DNA of 9,364 bases from Gammaproteobacteria bacterium (lineage in GTDB: Bacteria > Pseudomonadota > Gammaproteobacteria > Steroidobacterales > Steroidobacteraceae): positions 4,144 to 13,507 of the forward strand of contig PMMB01000057.1 in the NCBI GenBank assembly GCA_003165495.1. The letters are read 5' to 3'. Shown here one piece after another: positions 1-6,270 of this stretch. Positions within the stretch are counted from its first letter, which is position 1. Each line of letters opens with the position of its first letter. The notes below the pieces were generated by a model that was given only the letters and a program-made list of their open reading frames with translations, had not been told where the DNA came from and ran no database searches. The position numbers and the translations under genes were made by a program.

Positions 1-1008
1 AAGGATTTGGGTGGCCGCATGAATGCCTTCGCCGGCGACGCGCCGGCGTTCGTCTTCGATCTCATCGAGCGCCATGACATTCGTTGTGATGCACGCCGGA
101 ATGGGACGCTGCGTGCAGCGATACGCGCGAAGCATGCGGCGCAAGTGCGCGCTACCGCGGAGCAGCTGGCACGCCGCGGCGCTCCGGTCGAGTTGCTGGA
201 GGGCTCGAGCCTCGAGCGAGCGACCGGCACAGCGCGTTACCGGGTCGCGATGCTGGATCGCCGCGGCGGGGATTTGAATCCCTTGAGTTACACGCGTGGG
301 CTTGCGCGCGCCGCACTCGGCGCCGGCGCCCACCTGCATGGCGGCACACGGGCGCTCGCCATGAAGAGGGCCGGCGCGGTCTGGCAGGTAGACACCACCA
401 CCGGAACCGTGTCTGCGCGGCAAGTCGTGCTCACGACCAACGGCTATACGGACGACCTCTGGCCGAATTTGCGGCGCACGATCGTGCCGTTATTCGGCGC
501 GATCGCGGCTACGGCCGCGCTTCCCGATGCGATTGCGCGCGGCGTCATGCCGAGCCGGGCGGTGCTCTACGAGAGCGGCACCGTCACCGTCTACTACCGA
601 GTGGATACCGGTCAGCGCTTGTTGATCGGTGGCCGCGGCCCCATGCGTGAGATATCCGCCACATCGAATATCCCTCATTTGTTGGCCTATGCGCGCACCC
701 TTTGGCCTGTACTGGTGCAAGCAGAGTGGTCGCATGCGTGGGGCGGACGATTGGCGATGACGCCGGACCAGTATCCGCACATTCATGAGCCCGCGGAAGG
801 TGTGTTGATCTGCTTGGGCTATAACGGCCGTGGCATCGCGCTGGGCACGGCGATGGGCGCGCAGCTCGCGCGCCGGCTCATGAACCGATCATCCGAGTTT
901 GATATGCCGATCACCGACATGAAGAGCATTCGCTTGCACGCGATGTGGCCGCTGGCCGTGCGGGCCGCCATTGCGCATGGGCGTCTGAGCGATTTTCTCG
1001 GTATCTAA
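1..1008 (+). CDS. FAD-dependent oxidoreductase, DAO family (5'-truncated by window edge)
   Basis: The reading frame is open from base 1 to a TAA at 1006-1008, so the gene begins outside the window and about the last 335 residues are visible. The C-terminal part has the DAO/glycine-oxidase pattern: a HAWGGRLAMTPDQYPHI stretch followed by a GYNGRGIALGTAMGAQLA stretch, the second FAD-contacting segment near the end of these flavoproteins. The N-terminal GxGxxG dinucleotide-binding motif is not in the window, as expected for a truncated copy of a roughly 430-residue enzyme. The family oxidises amines or amino acids with FAD. The closest recognisable type is the gamma-glutamylputrescine oxidase (PuuB-like) group, but the substrate cannot be read from sequence. 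It converges on the next gene with only 10 bases between stops. The family is confident; the substrate is inference. Confidence 0.85.
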   Translation, partial: KDLGGRMNAFAGDAPAFVFDLIERHDIRCDARRNGTLRAAIRAKHAAQVRATAEQLARRGAPVELLEGSSLERATGTARYRVAMLDRRGGDLNPLSYTRGLARAALGAGAHLHGGTRALAMKRAGAVWQVDTTTGTVSARQVVLTTNGYTDDLWPNLRRTIVPLFGAIAATAALPDAIARGVMPSRAVLYESGTVTVYYRVDTGQRLLIGGRGPMREISATSNIPHLLAYARTLWPVLVQAEWSHAWGGRLAMTPDQYPHIHEPAEGVLICLGYNGRGIALGTAMGAQLARRLMNRSSEFDMPITDMKSIRLHAMWPLAVRAAIAHGRLSDFLGI

Positions 1009-1018
1009 ACCGGGTGGC

Positions 1019-2605
1019 TCAATTGTCGGTGTAGAACTGGCGAAGCCTGTGCAAGTCGATAATGACGTCGAAACGATGGTCGACGGGTAACTTAGGCCCC
1101 GAATAAAAGTCATAGCGAGCGTCGAGATTCGCGATCTCGGGATGCAGGTCGTGCATCGCGCGCTTGAACATTTCTTTCGGTACCCATTCAGAGTTCGATG
1201 AGAGCGAACCGAATTCGTCGTGATAGATCGTCGCCGTCGAAATGTCCGCCGGCGTCGATGCGACGGCAAATATGCGCGGATGCGAGCCTTGCAAGTGGAC
1301 GTGCTTCGCCCCCGCCATGATCAATTGCCATTCATTGCCCTGGGGCACCGCGATCAGCGCGTAGACATGATGTTGGGCGGTAAAGAAAGCAATCGAAACG
1401 ATGATCGTGGCCAGCATTCGGCGGCCGCCCGGGCCCCAGCTTTCCGTCAGCGCGCGGATTGACGCCACCAGGAAGCAGAGCAGCACCGCGGTCATCGCCA
1501 ATATGGTGCGATAGGTTGCATACCGTTCCGAGGCGACCAAGCTGACGGCACAGGCAAACACCGGCAGACCCAGCAGCGCCGTCAACCAAACGATGCCGCG
1601 CGAATGTCCGTAACGGCGCCACTCCACATAGGCGCCCGCCAGCAAGAGCGCTCCGACGATGGCGGCGCAACCGAAGTACAGCGCGTGGTCGCGATGATTG
1701 TTGTCATTCAACACGAACAGACTGAGCGCATTCGGCAATGTTTCCTGCACGAACCAGGCGATCTTCTCGCCCCAGTGTTGCTCGAACGCAATGCGTCCGG
1801 ATTTGACGAAAATCCCCGTCGCGTACAACACGGTCATCACACAGTAGGCCAGGGCCAAACTGCCGACCACAAATCCGAGATGAATCCCTGTCCAGCGCGC
1901 AGTCTGCGCCAAGGTGCGATGCCGCTGCACAATCAACGCGCCCGCCAGAGGCACCACATAAAACAACGCGCTCGGCTGATAAATGAGTGCGCTCGCCACC
2001 ATGAGACCGAGCGCAACCATCCATTGTCCCACGGCGCGACCGGGACCGGCGCTCATCCCCACGGTCAACGCGCCTTCAACGGTGAAGAATCCGCCGACGG
2101 CCAAGAGCGCGGTCGCCGCGTACGGCCAACCAATGGCCCATCCCGCAATCACCTGCGCGGACGGGATCAAAGCGAGCAACACCGCGAAACACAGGCTGGT
2201 GCTGAACGACCAGCCCAGCGCACGCAACCCGCGAAAACTGACCAATGAGAGCGCGCCCAGCAACAGCGAGGCGGCAAAGCGCATCCACTGCAGATCTTGC
2301 ACTGTGCCGGTCTGACCATAAGTAGCTTGCAGCAGCCAGCCGTAGACCGGTCGTGCGTGCGATGCGCAAAATTTAAGGACTTTGCCCGGCTCCTCATGCG
2401 CCTCGCGCAAATTGGAGTAGTCATCGCGCAATCCAAAATCGTGGAAAGTCGCCGGCCAATAGGTTACCAACGGCACGAGGAAGAGCAGCGCGGTGAGCAT
2501 CCAGGCGCGCAGGCCCGCAGCGCTGCTTCGTTCAACCGCAACGCCGACGTGCCCCATGGGGACGGCGATTGACGGTTCAGTTATGATCCTTTCGGGAACG
2601 GGCAT
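1019..2605 (-). CDS. Polytopic membrane protein, GT-C glycosyltransferase-like
   Basis: This 528-residue protein has a short hydrophilic N-terminus, then roughly ten or eleven hydrophobic segments between residues about 32 and 420, and a soluble C-terminal tail of about 100 residues. After the first membrane segment comes a loop with R60-D61-D62-Y63. An acidic pair in the first outer loop is typical of GT-C-fold glycosyltransferases that use polyprenyl-phosphate sugars, including GtrII-type glucosyltransferases. That resemblance is the basis of the call; no complete family signature was recognised. An alternative start is Met17 (at 2557); neither start has a clear Shine-Dalgarno sequence. It may modify surface polysaccharide, but no other glycan gene is nearby to support this. 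It could instead be an unrelated multi-pass protein. That it is a real gene is near certain; the function is weak. Confidence 0.6.
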   Translation of the reverse strand: MPVPERIITEPSIAVPMGHVGVAVERSSAAGLRAWMLTALLFLVPLVTYWPATFHDFGLRDDYSNLREAHEEPGKVLKFCASHARPVYGWLLQATYGQTGTVQDLQWMRFAASLLLGALSLVSFRGLRALGWSFSTSLCFAVLLALIPSAQVIAGWAIGWPYAATALLAVGGFFTVEGALTVGMSAGPGRAVGQWMVALGLMVASALIYQPSALFYVVPLAGALIVQRHRTLAQTARWTGIHLGFVVGSLALAYCVMTVLYATGIFVKSGRIAFEQHWGEKIAWFVQETLPNALSLFVLNDNNHRDHALYFGCAAIVGALLLAGAYVEWRRYGHSRGIVWLTALLGLPVFACAVSLVASERYATYRTILAMTAVLLCFLVASIRALTESWGPGGRRMLATIIVSIAFFTAQHHVYALIAVPQGNEWQLIMAGAKHVHLQGSHPRIFAVASTPADISTATIYHDEFGSLSSNSEWVPKEMFKRAMHDLHPEIANLDARYDFYSGPKLPVDHRFDVIIDLHRLRQFYTDN

Positions 2606-2612
2606 ATGGTTC

Positions 2613-2641
2613 TAAATAGACCCCGTGATGCTGCAGTGCAA
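2613..2641 (-). promoter_or_regulatory. Weak candidate promoter for the membrane-protein gene
   Basis: On the minus strand a TTGCAC box (2641-2636) is followed after 17 bases by TATTTA (2618-2613). Each box matches only about half of the sigma-70 consensus. If it is used, transcription would start at about the ATG at 2605, which would agree with the lack of a visible Shine-Dalgarno sequence. The support is spacing and position only. Confidence 0.25.
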
Positions 2642-2824
2642 TGTCACCTTGCCGCCCCCAATCCACTGCCGATCGCAAGTAAAATCGCGGCCAGGCGATT
2701 GAATGTCGTCTGGGGCACGATTTTAGCCGCACCGCGCGCCAAAAATCCGTGCGCAAACCGGAAAAAATACGTTAAATATCTGTTAACTAGACGAGCATTG
2801 ACCGGCAGGCGCCGAGACGGCGGC

Positions 2825-2921
2825 TCACAGATTCTTGCCGCCGTGATTGACCCGATACAGGGCCGCGTCGGCGCGATCGCAGGCCTTCGACCGCCGTTCG
2901 CACCTGATTGGCGATGTGCAC
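2825..2921 (-). pseudogene. Remnant of a GGDEF (diguanylate cyclase) domain
   Basis: Read on the minus strand, bases 2884-2825 encode ACDRADAALYRVNHGGKNL followed by TGA. This closely matches the end of GGDEF domains, whose consensus is ADxALYxAKxxGRN. Just upstream, in a different frame (2921-2880), the peptide VHIANQVRTAVEGL resembles the earlier GGDEF helix, usually (L)AexIRxAVe. In an intact domain these two segments are about 40 residues apart. Here they abut in different frames, so an internal deletion plus frameshift is inferred. Nothing upstream codes for the GGDEF signature itself, because the SRAP gene starts there. It is not functional. The C-terminal match is convincing by eye; the upstream match is weaker. 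Confidence 0.5.
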
Positions 2922-2939
2922 GCAGCGTATGATGACTAG

Positions 2940-3596
2940 ATGTGCGGGCGTTACGTCAGTCCCGATGAAGCGTCCATCGAGCGCGAGTTCCATCTCGTGC
3001 GCACGGAGTGGCAGTTCCCGGCCAACTTCAATACCGCTCCCTCGCAGCCGGTGCCCGCCATTCGAGCCCGCGACGCCGACCGCGAAGGCGTGTTGCTGCG
3101 TTGGGGGCTGGTGCCGTTTTTCGCCAAAGGCAAACCCGGCAAGTACAGCACTTTCAATGCGCGCTCAGAGACCCTCGCCAGCAGCGCCATTTTTCGCGGT
3201 CCGTGGAAACATGGGCAACGCTGCATCATTCCGGCGCTGGGTTTTTACGAGTGGCATGTGAATACGTTGGGCACCAAGCAACCGTTCTACATTCACTTAG
3301 AGGATCAAGTGATATTCGGATTCGCCGGCTTGTGGGAGGGCGAGTCCTGCACCATCATAACCATGCCGGCAAACTCCTTGATGGCCGGCATCCACAATTC
3401 CAAGGCGCGAATGCCGGCGATCCTGGCGCGTGACATGCGTGAGCTATGGCTATTCGGCGGTCCGGAGGCCGCCGGTGCGGCGCTCGTAGCGTATCCCGAC
3501 GATCAAATGATCGCCTATCCGGTGGACCCCCGGGTCAACTCGCCGCGCAACAATGACGAAACTCTACTGGATCCGTTGCAAACCAACGCGGATTGA
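2940..3596 (+). CDS. SRAP-family abasic-site protein (YedK/HMCES type)
   Basis: This 218-residue protein carries the complete SRAP layout. It has the MCGR start, with Cys2 the residue that crosslinks abasic sites once Met is removed. It also has NTAPSQPVP, RWGLVP, FNARSET with Asn73, CIIPALGFYEW with Glu104, FAGLW, and IHNSKARMPAIL with His152. These correspond to the known YedK catalytic set Cys2, Asn75, Glu105 and His160. In the family the protein forms a thiazolidine link to abasic sites in single-stranded DNA, shielding replication forks. The start is fixed by the need for Cys at position 2; no strong Shine-Dalgarno sequence precedes it. Two deviations are seen: Leu100 where most members have Asp in the ADGFYEW motif, and extra residues between His152 and RMP, which I recall from other SRAP subgroups. 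I see no LexA-like operator upstream. Confidence 0.93.
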   Translation: MCGRYVSPDEASIEREFHLVRTEWQFPANFNTAPSQPVPAIRARDADREGVLLRWGLVPFFAKGKPGKYSTFNARSETLASSAIFRGPWKHGQRCIIPALGFYEWHVNTLGTKQPFYIHLEDQVIFGFAGLWEGESCTIITMPANSLMAGIHNSKARMPAILARDMRELWLFGGPEAAGAALVAYPDDQMIAYPVDPRVNSPRNNDETLLDPLQTNAD

Positions 3597-3677
3597 CACG
3601 CTGCCAAGCCGGCCAAAGAGCCGTTTCTTGAAGCAGGTCCCATCGGGGCTCGCACCCTTCGCGATAGGCTTTCAGCC

Positions 3678-3684
3678 AAGGAAG
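3678..3684 (+). promoter_or_regulatory. Ribosome binding site of the transglycosylase gene
   Basis: AAGGAAG lies 10 bases before the ATG at 3695. It supports that start, which also gives a proper signal peptide, over in-frame alternatives. The frame that runs through 3553-4317 is a different one and has no such site. Confidence 0.55.
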
Positions 3685-3694
3685 CCGCAAACTC

Positions 3695-4306
3695 ATGGTG
3701 CTCAAGCCCGCATTTCTGATCGCAACCCTGCTGACGGCCCATACCGTCGCGGCGCACCCAAAGATATATACATATGTGGATGCGGACGGCCTGCGGCATT
3801 ACACGGATGTGCCGGACAACAACCGGTATCGACTACTGATCCTGTCACCGAAGGACAGGACGGTGAGCGGCGATCGTTACGATTCGATGCTGCTGGCAAA
3901 AGCCGGTCAGTACGATTCGATCATCGAGAAAGCCGCGATCTCAGCGTCCGTGGAACCGAATCTGTTGCGAGCCGTGATCGTGGTGGAGTCGGGGTTCAAT
4001 TCGCGCGCTATCTCGAAGCGGGGCGCGATGGGGTTGATGCAATTGATGCCGGCGACGGCAACACGCTTCGGTGTTTCGAATCCCTACGATCCGCGCGAGA
4101 ACGTGCGCGCGGGCGCGCGGTATTTGAAGTTTCTCATCGATCGATTTGGCCAGAATATCAGGCTCGCGCTCGCGGCATACAACGCAGGCGAAGAGGCGGT
4201 TGCGCGCAATGGCGGCCAAATCCCGCCCTTCACGGAGACGATGGCCTACGTGCCCCGGGTGCTGAAGATCTACTCGATGCTTCGGGAGCAGCCACGCGCG
4301 ACGTGA
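3695..4306 (+). CDS. Exported lytic transglycosylase (SLT domain, DUF4124-like N-terminus)
   Basis: This 203-residue protein starts with a signal peptide (hydrophobic core about 5-16, likely cleavage after VAA at 20). A short segment, IYTYVDADGLRHYTDVP (24-40), follows; it resembles the DUF4124 module common in proteobacterial envelope proteins. The SLT/lysozyme-like domain occupies about 72-195. The catalytic Glu98 lies in VVESGFNSRAIS, followed by the GAMGLMQLMPATA motif (110-122), the Asn-Pro-x-Asp segment near 129-132, and AYNAG (161-165). Enzymes of this family cleave the MurNAc-GlcNAc bond of peptidoglycan to a 1,6-anhydro product in the periplasm. No lipobox Cys is present, so it should be soluble. 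It lies 98 bases after the SRAP gene and may be transcribed separately. All catalytic motifs are intact. Confidence 0.93.
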   Translation: MVLKPAFLIATLLTAHTVAAHPKIYTYVDADGLRHYTDVPDNNRYRLLILSPKDRTVSGDRYDSMLLAKAGQYDSIIEKAAISASVEPNLLRAVIVVESGFNSRAISKRGAMGLMQLMPATATRFGVSNPYDPRENVRAGARYLKFLIDRFGQNIRLALAAYNAGEEAVARNGGQIPPFTETMAYVPRVLKIYSMLREQPRAT

Positions 4307-4322
4307 CCGTGCGCTAGCGGGC

Positions 4323-4352
4323 TTGACATAAGCGTTAGTCTTCGCTTACTGT
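4323..4352 (+). promoter_or_regulatory. Promoter and candidate ArsR operator
   Basis: A perfect -35 box TTGACA (4323-4328) is followed after 18 bases by a weaker -10, TACTGT (4347-4352). The spacer contains a perfect inverted repeat, TAAGCG (4329-4334) and CGCTTA (4343-4348), with 8 bases between arms. A regulator bound there would block RNA polymerase. GTTAG also occurs twice, 17 bases apart (4334-4338 and 4351-4355). The symmetry, the position inside the promoter and the HTH repressor immediately downstream support autorepression. The -10 starts only 11 bases before the ATG, so the transcript probably begins at or next to the start codon. Confidence 0.7.
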
Positions 4353-4357
4353 TAGCC

Positions 4358-4669
4358 ATGGCTTACCAAGCGGCATTCTTGGCTCTTGCAGATCCGACCC
4401 GTAGGCGTGTGTTCGAGGAATTGCGGCGGGGGCCGCGCTCGGTGGGCAAGATCGCCGCGCGAATGCCGGTCAGCCGGCCGGCAGTTTCCCAGCATCTCAG
4501 GGTTCTAAAAAACGCCGGCCTGGTAGCCGATCGAGCGGAGGGCACACGCCGTGTCTATTGTATCGATCCGAAGGGGCTTGCCGCGATTCGGATTTGGCTC
4601 GATCAGTTCTGGGATGAGGCGCTCTCGGCTTTCCAAGCAGAGCTAGAAAAAAAGGAGGCGGCCGAATGA
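4358..4669 (+). CDS. ArsR-family winged-helix repressor (SRPBCC-associated type)
   Basis: This 103-residue protein is essentially one winged helix-turn-helix. It has the FLALADPTRRRVFEEL helix, then VGKIAARMPVSRPAVSQHLRVLKNAGLV (HTH, about 30-57) and a wing with EGTRRVYCIDP (61-71). A C-terminal helix follows. The paired Cys metal sites of arsenic or cadmium sensors are absent; there is a single Cys in the wing. It therefore belongs with the non-metal ArsR group usually encoded next to AHSA1/SRPBCC genes. The stop overlaps the next start (ATGA, 4666-4669), indicating translational coupling. No Shine-Dalgarno sequence precedes the ATG, consistent with a leaderless message. It probably represses its own operon through the inverted repeat in the promoter; the inducer is unknown. 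Confidence 0.92.
   Translation: MAYQAAFLALADPTRRRVFEELRRGPRSVGKIAARMPVSRPAVSQHLRVLKNAGLVADRAEGTRRVYCIDPKGLAAIRIWLDQFWDEALSAFQAELEKKEAAE
4653..4658 (+). promoter_or_regulatory. Strong ribosome binding site for the SRPBCC gene
   Basis: A perfect AGGAGG sits 7 bases before the ATG at 4666, inside the 3' end of the ArsR gene. It contrasts with the missing site in front of the ArsR gene, so the second gene may be translated more strongly than the repressor from the same message. Confidence 0.8.
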
Positions 4670-5130
4670 TCCGTATCGCAGCGGTACGCAAACAGCTGGT
4701 CGTGAAGGCGAGTCAGTCTCGCGCCTTCGCGGTGTTCACGGAGGAGATGTCGCGCTGGTGGCCCGCGACGCATTCCATCCTCAAGTCGCCGCTGAAAGAG
4801 TGCATCGTCGAGCCGCGTGTCGGCGGTCGTTGGTACGCCGTCGGAGAAGACGGCTCTTCCTGCCAAACGGGATACGTGATTGCGTGGCATCCGCCTCAGA
4901 CACTCGTGCTGGCATGGCAAATCAACGCCGAGTGGCAGTACGACCCCGATCTCGTCACCGAAGTGGAAGTGAAGTTCGTTGCCGAGAGCGCCAACATGAC
5001 GCGGATCGAATTGGAGCATCGCTATTTGGAGCGGATGGGCGCCAAGGCCGCCGAAGCACGCAACGCCGTGGACTCGCCCGGCGGCTGGGGAGCAATCCTC
5101 GAGTCGTTCAAAATTTGCGCAGAAACCTAG
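4666..5130 (+). CDS. SRPBCC / AHSA1-family protein (cytoplasmic)
   Basis: This 154-residue protein has the START-like SRPBCC pattern. It opens with KQLVVKASQSRAFAVFTEEM, then SRWWPATHSI, CIVEPRVGGRWY, the strand pair GYVIAWHPPQTLVLAWQI, EVEVKFVAES, TRIELEHR, and a final amphipathic helix around GGWGAILESF. The fold forms a deep hydrophobic cavity that binds lipids or small aromatic molecules. The AHSA1 branch in bacteria is typically encoded beside an ArsR regulator, as here. There is no signal peptide, so it is cytoplasmic. It overlaps the repressor by four bases and has a perfect Shine-Dalgarno sequence. The ligand or reaction cannot be read from sequence. Confidence 0.9.
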   Translation: MIRIAAVRKQLVVKASQSRAFAVFTEEMSRWWPATHSILKSPLKECIVEPRVGGRWYAVGEDGSSCQTGYVIAWHPPQTLVLAWQINAEWQYDPDLVTEVEVKFVAESANMTRIELEHRYLERMGAKAAEARNAVDSPGGWGAILESFKICAET

Positions 5131-5146
5131 TACCGAGGGATCGACG

Positions 5147-5704
5147 ATGGCTTATAAAAACAAACTCGTATTTAGCGCTGCTGTACTGGTATTCGCCTCG
5201 ACGGCGAGTGAGCGTGCAGCGGCTGAAGTGGTCAGTGTCGCCGGCAATGGTTTCGAGATTCGCGAAACTGCGCATATAGCCGCATCGCCGGACAAAGTGT
5301 ATGCCGCGCTGCTGCTGCCCGCGCGCTGGTGGAGTTCCGACCATACATTTTCCGGAAGCGCCGCGAATCTCGTATTGGATGCACGCGCCGGCGGCTGTTG
5401 GTGCGAGACGCTGCCCGGCGGCGGCTCGGTCGAACACCTTAGGGTCGTGTACGTGTCGCCTGGTAAGACCCTACGCCTGCGTGGCGCCCTGGGTCCGTTC
5501 CAAGGACTGGCCGTCGATGGAGTCATGACGTGGAGCGTGAAGAGCGCCGCCGACGGTACCGACGTTTCCTTTACCTACGCGATTGGCGGCTACGCCAAGG
5601 ATGGCTTTGACGAACTGTCAAAAATGACCGATCACGTACTCGGTGAGCAGATCGAGCGGCTCAAGAAATTAGTCGACGGCGAACTGGCGCCGCGCGGTCA
5701 CTGA
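5147..5704 (+). CDS. Exported SRPBCC-family protein
   Basis: This 185-residue protein has an N-terminal signal peptide (Lys4/Lys6, hydrophobic core about 7-18, likely cleavage after AAA at 26). A START-like domain follows: FEIRETAHIAASPDKVYAAL, then WWSSDHTFSGSAANLVLDARAGG, VVYVSPGKTLRLRGALGPFQ, DGVMTWSVKSA and a C-terminal helix with DHVLGEQIERLKKLV. Lengths fit SRPBCC proteins once the signal is removed. GAGGGA at 5135-5140 provides a ribosome binding site 6 bases before the ATG. It follows the cytoplasmic SRPBCC gene by 16 bases and almost certainly shares its promoter, so it would be under the same ArsR control. The export signal is unusual, since most family members are cytoplasmic. It has two Cys in the mature part (GGCWCET), too close together for an ordinary structural disulfide. 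The ligand is unknown. Confidence 0.87.
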   Translation: MAYKNKLVFSAAVLVFASTASERAAAEVVSVAGNGFEIRETAHIAASPDKVYAALLLPARWWSSDHTFSGSAANLVLDARAGGCWCETLPGGGSVEHLRVVYVSPGKTLRLRGALGPFQGLAVDGVMTWSVKSAADGTDVSFTYAIGGYAKDGFDELSKMTDHVLGEQIERLKKLVDGELAPRGH

Positions 5705-5740
5705 CTGCGCAGCCACTGACTGCGCAGCCACTGACTGCGC
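5699..5740 (+). repeat. 15-bp tandem repeat, 2.8 copies, spanning the stop codon
   Basis: The unit CACTGACTGCGCAGC is repeated without mismatch at 5699-5713, 5714-5728 and 5729-5740 (the last partial). Because 15 is a multiple of three, each copy puts a TGA in the frame of the exported SRPBCC gene (5702, 5717 and 5732). The self-complementary CTGCGCAG at 5705-5712 and 5720-5727 can pair as an 8-bp stem with a 7-base loop. No T-run follows, so it is not a classical intrinsic terminator, but it lies where one would be expected between two convergent genes. Confidence 0.9.
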
Positions 5741-5749
5741 GGTGCAGGC

Positions 5750-6217
5750 TTAAAGCTTGCGCATCCCCTCCGTCTTCACTGCCACTCCCGCCACTTCGAA
5801 ATGAGCTCCGCGCACCAGCTTATTGATGCCGATGAAGGCGCGTGCCGGGTATTTGCCGTGAAAGTACGTGCGATAGACGGCGTTGAATTTGTCGTAGAGA
5901 TCCAAATCAGTGCAATAGACAGTCACCGAGACGAGGTCGTCGGTTTTCAGTCCTGCTTGTTCAAGAGTGTGCGTTATCGAATCCATCACCAAGCGCGCCT
6001 CGTTTTCAACATTGGCTGCGGCCTGACCGGTGGCCGTGTCGATCCCAATGTGTCCCGCAACATAAAAAGTCTCGCCCGCCATGACTCCGTTGCTGAAGGG
6101 CGCAGCGGGGCTTGAGCCGACCTTCGGCGGTTCCACGTAGCGGAGCCCTGTGTCGGCTGCATGGCCCGACACGACAAAAAATCCGGCGAGTGAAATGGCT
6201 AGCGCTACCTTTCGCAT
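5750..6217 (-). CDS. Exported RidA-family protein (YjgF/YER057c/UK114)
   Basis: With the start at 6217 the protein has 155 residues. This start has a good Shine-Dalgarno sequence (CAGGAG, 8 bases upstream), while an in-frame extension to 6352 has none. Residues 1-20 form a signal peptide (Arg2, Lys3, hydrophobic 4-17, likely cut after GHA). The rest is a RidA domain: APFSNGVMAGETFYVAGHIGID, then VMDSITHTLEQAGLKTDDLVSVTVY, and YPARAF. Arg126 and Glu141 are spaced 15 apart, as are the active-site Arg105 and Glu120 of E. coli RidA. RidA deaminates reactive enamines/imines released by PLP enzymes, normally in the cytoplasm. An exported copy must have another role or substrate, perhaps in the periplasm. 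The active-site residues suggest it is catalytic. Confidence 0.88.
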   Translation of the reverse strand: MRKVALAISLAGFFVVSGHAADTGLRYVEPPKVGSSPAAPFSNGVMAGETFYVAGHIGIDTATGQAAANVENEARLVMDSITHTLEQAGLKTDDLVSVTVYCTDLDLYDKFNAVYRTYFHGKYPARAFIGINKLVRGAHFEVAGVAVKTEGMRKL

Positions 6218-6224
6218 GGTTCGA

Positions 6225-6230
6225 TCTCCT
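6225..6230 (-). promoter_or_regulatory. Ribosome binding site of the exported RidA gene
   Basis: On the minus strand, CAGGAG lies 8 bases before the ATG at 6217. It decides the start and places a signal peptide at the N-terminus. Confidence 0.75.
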
Positions 6231-6270
6231 GCAGTTGATTTGGGCAATCGCCGCAACGGCGAAGGTTGAT

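Larger units (their letters stand above)
2606..2939. other. 334-base gap without an intact gene
   Basis: This gap separates the divergent membrane-protein and SRAP genes and should contain both promoters. Its middle (about 2756-2790) is noticeably AT-rich compared with its surroundings. An 8-bp inverted repeat, TAAAATCG at 2680-2687 and CGATTTTA at 2718-2725, lies 30 bases apart and could form a long hairpin. The right-hand third carries what looks like a decayed GGDEF tail, listed separately. A plus-strand frame is open across 2606-2932, but it has no ribosome binding site or recognisable protein and runs antisense to that remnant, so I do not call it. Confidence 0.6.

Noticed and set aside
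1604..2248. Plus-strand open frame of 214 codons inside the membrane-protein gene
   Set aside because: Rich in Arg, His, Gln and Ala without domain or hydrophobic pattern; it is the antisense shadow of a clear multi-pass membrane protein.
2680..2725. Inverted repeat TAAAATCG / CGATTTTA, 30 bases apart, as a regulatory or mobile-element end
   Set aside because: Only 8 bp, with no flanking duplication, transposase or second copy in the window; noted in the gap entry only.
2606..2932. Plus-strand open frame of 108 codons
   Set aside because: There is no ribosome binding site and no recognisable protein, and its second half is antisense to the GGDEF-like remnant.
3608..3628. Possible terminator CGGC-CAAAGA-GCCG followed by TTTCTT after the SRAP gene
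   Set aside because: The stem is only 4 bp with a broken T-run; too weak to call.
3553..4317. Plus-strand open frame of 254 codons across the SRAP end and the transglycosylase
   Set aside because: The frame that encodes a signal peptide and a full SLT domain overlaps it; this one is low-complexity, Arg/Gly-rich shadow sequence.
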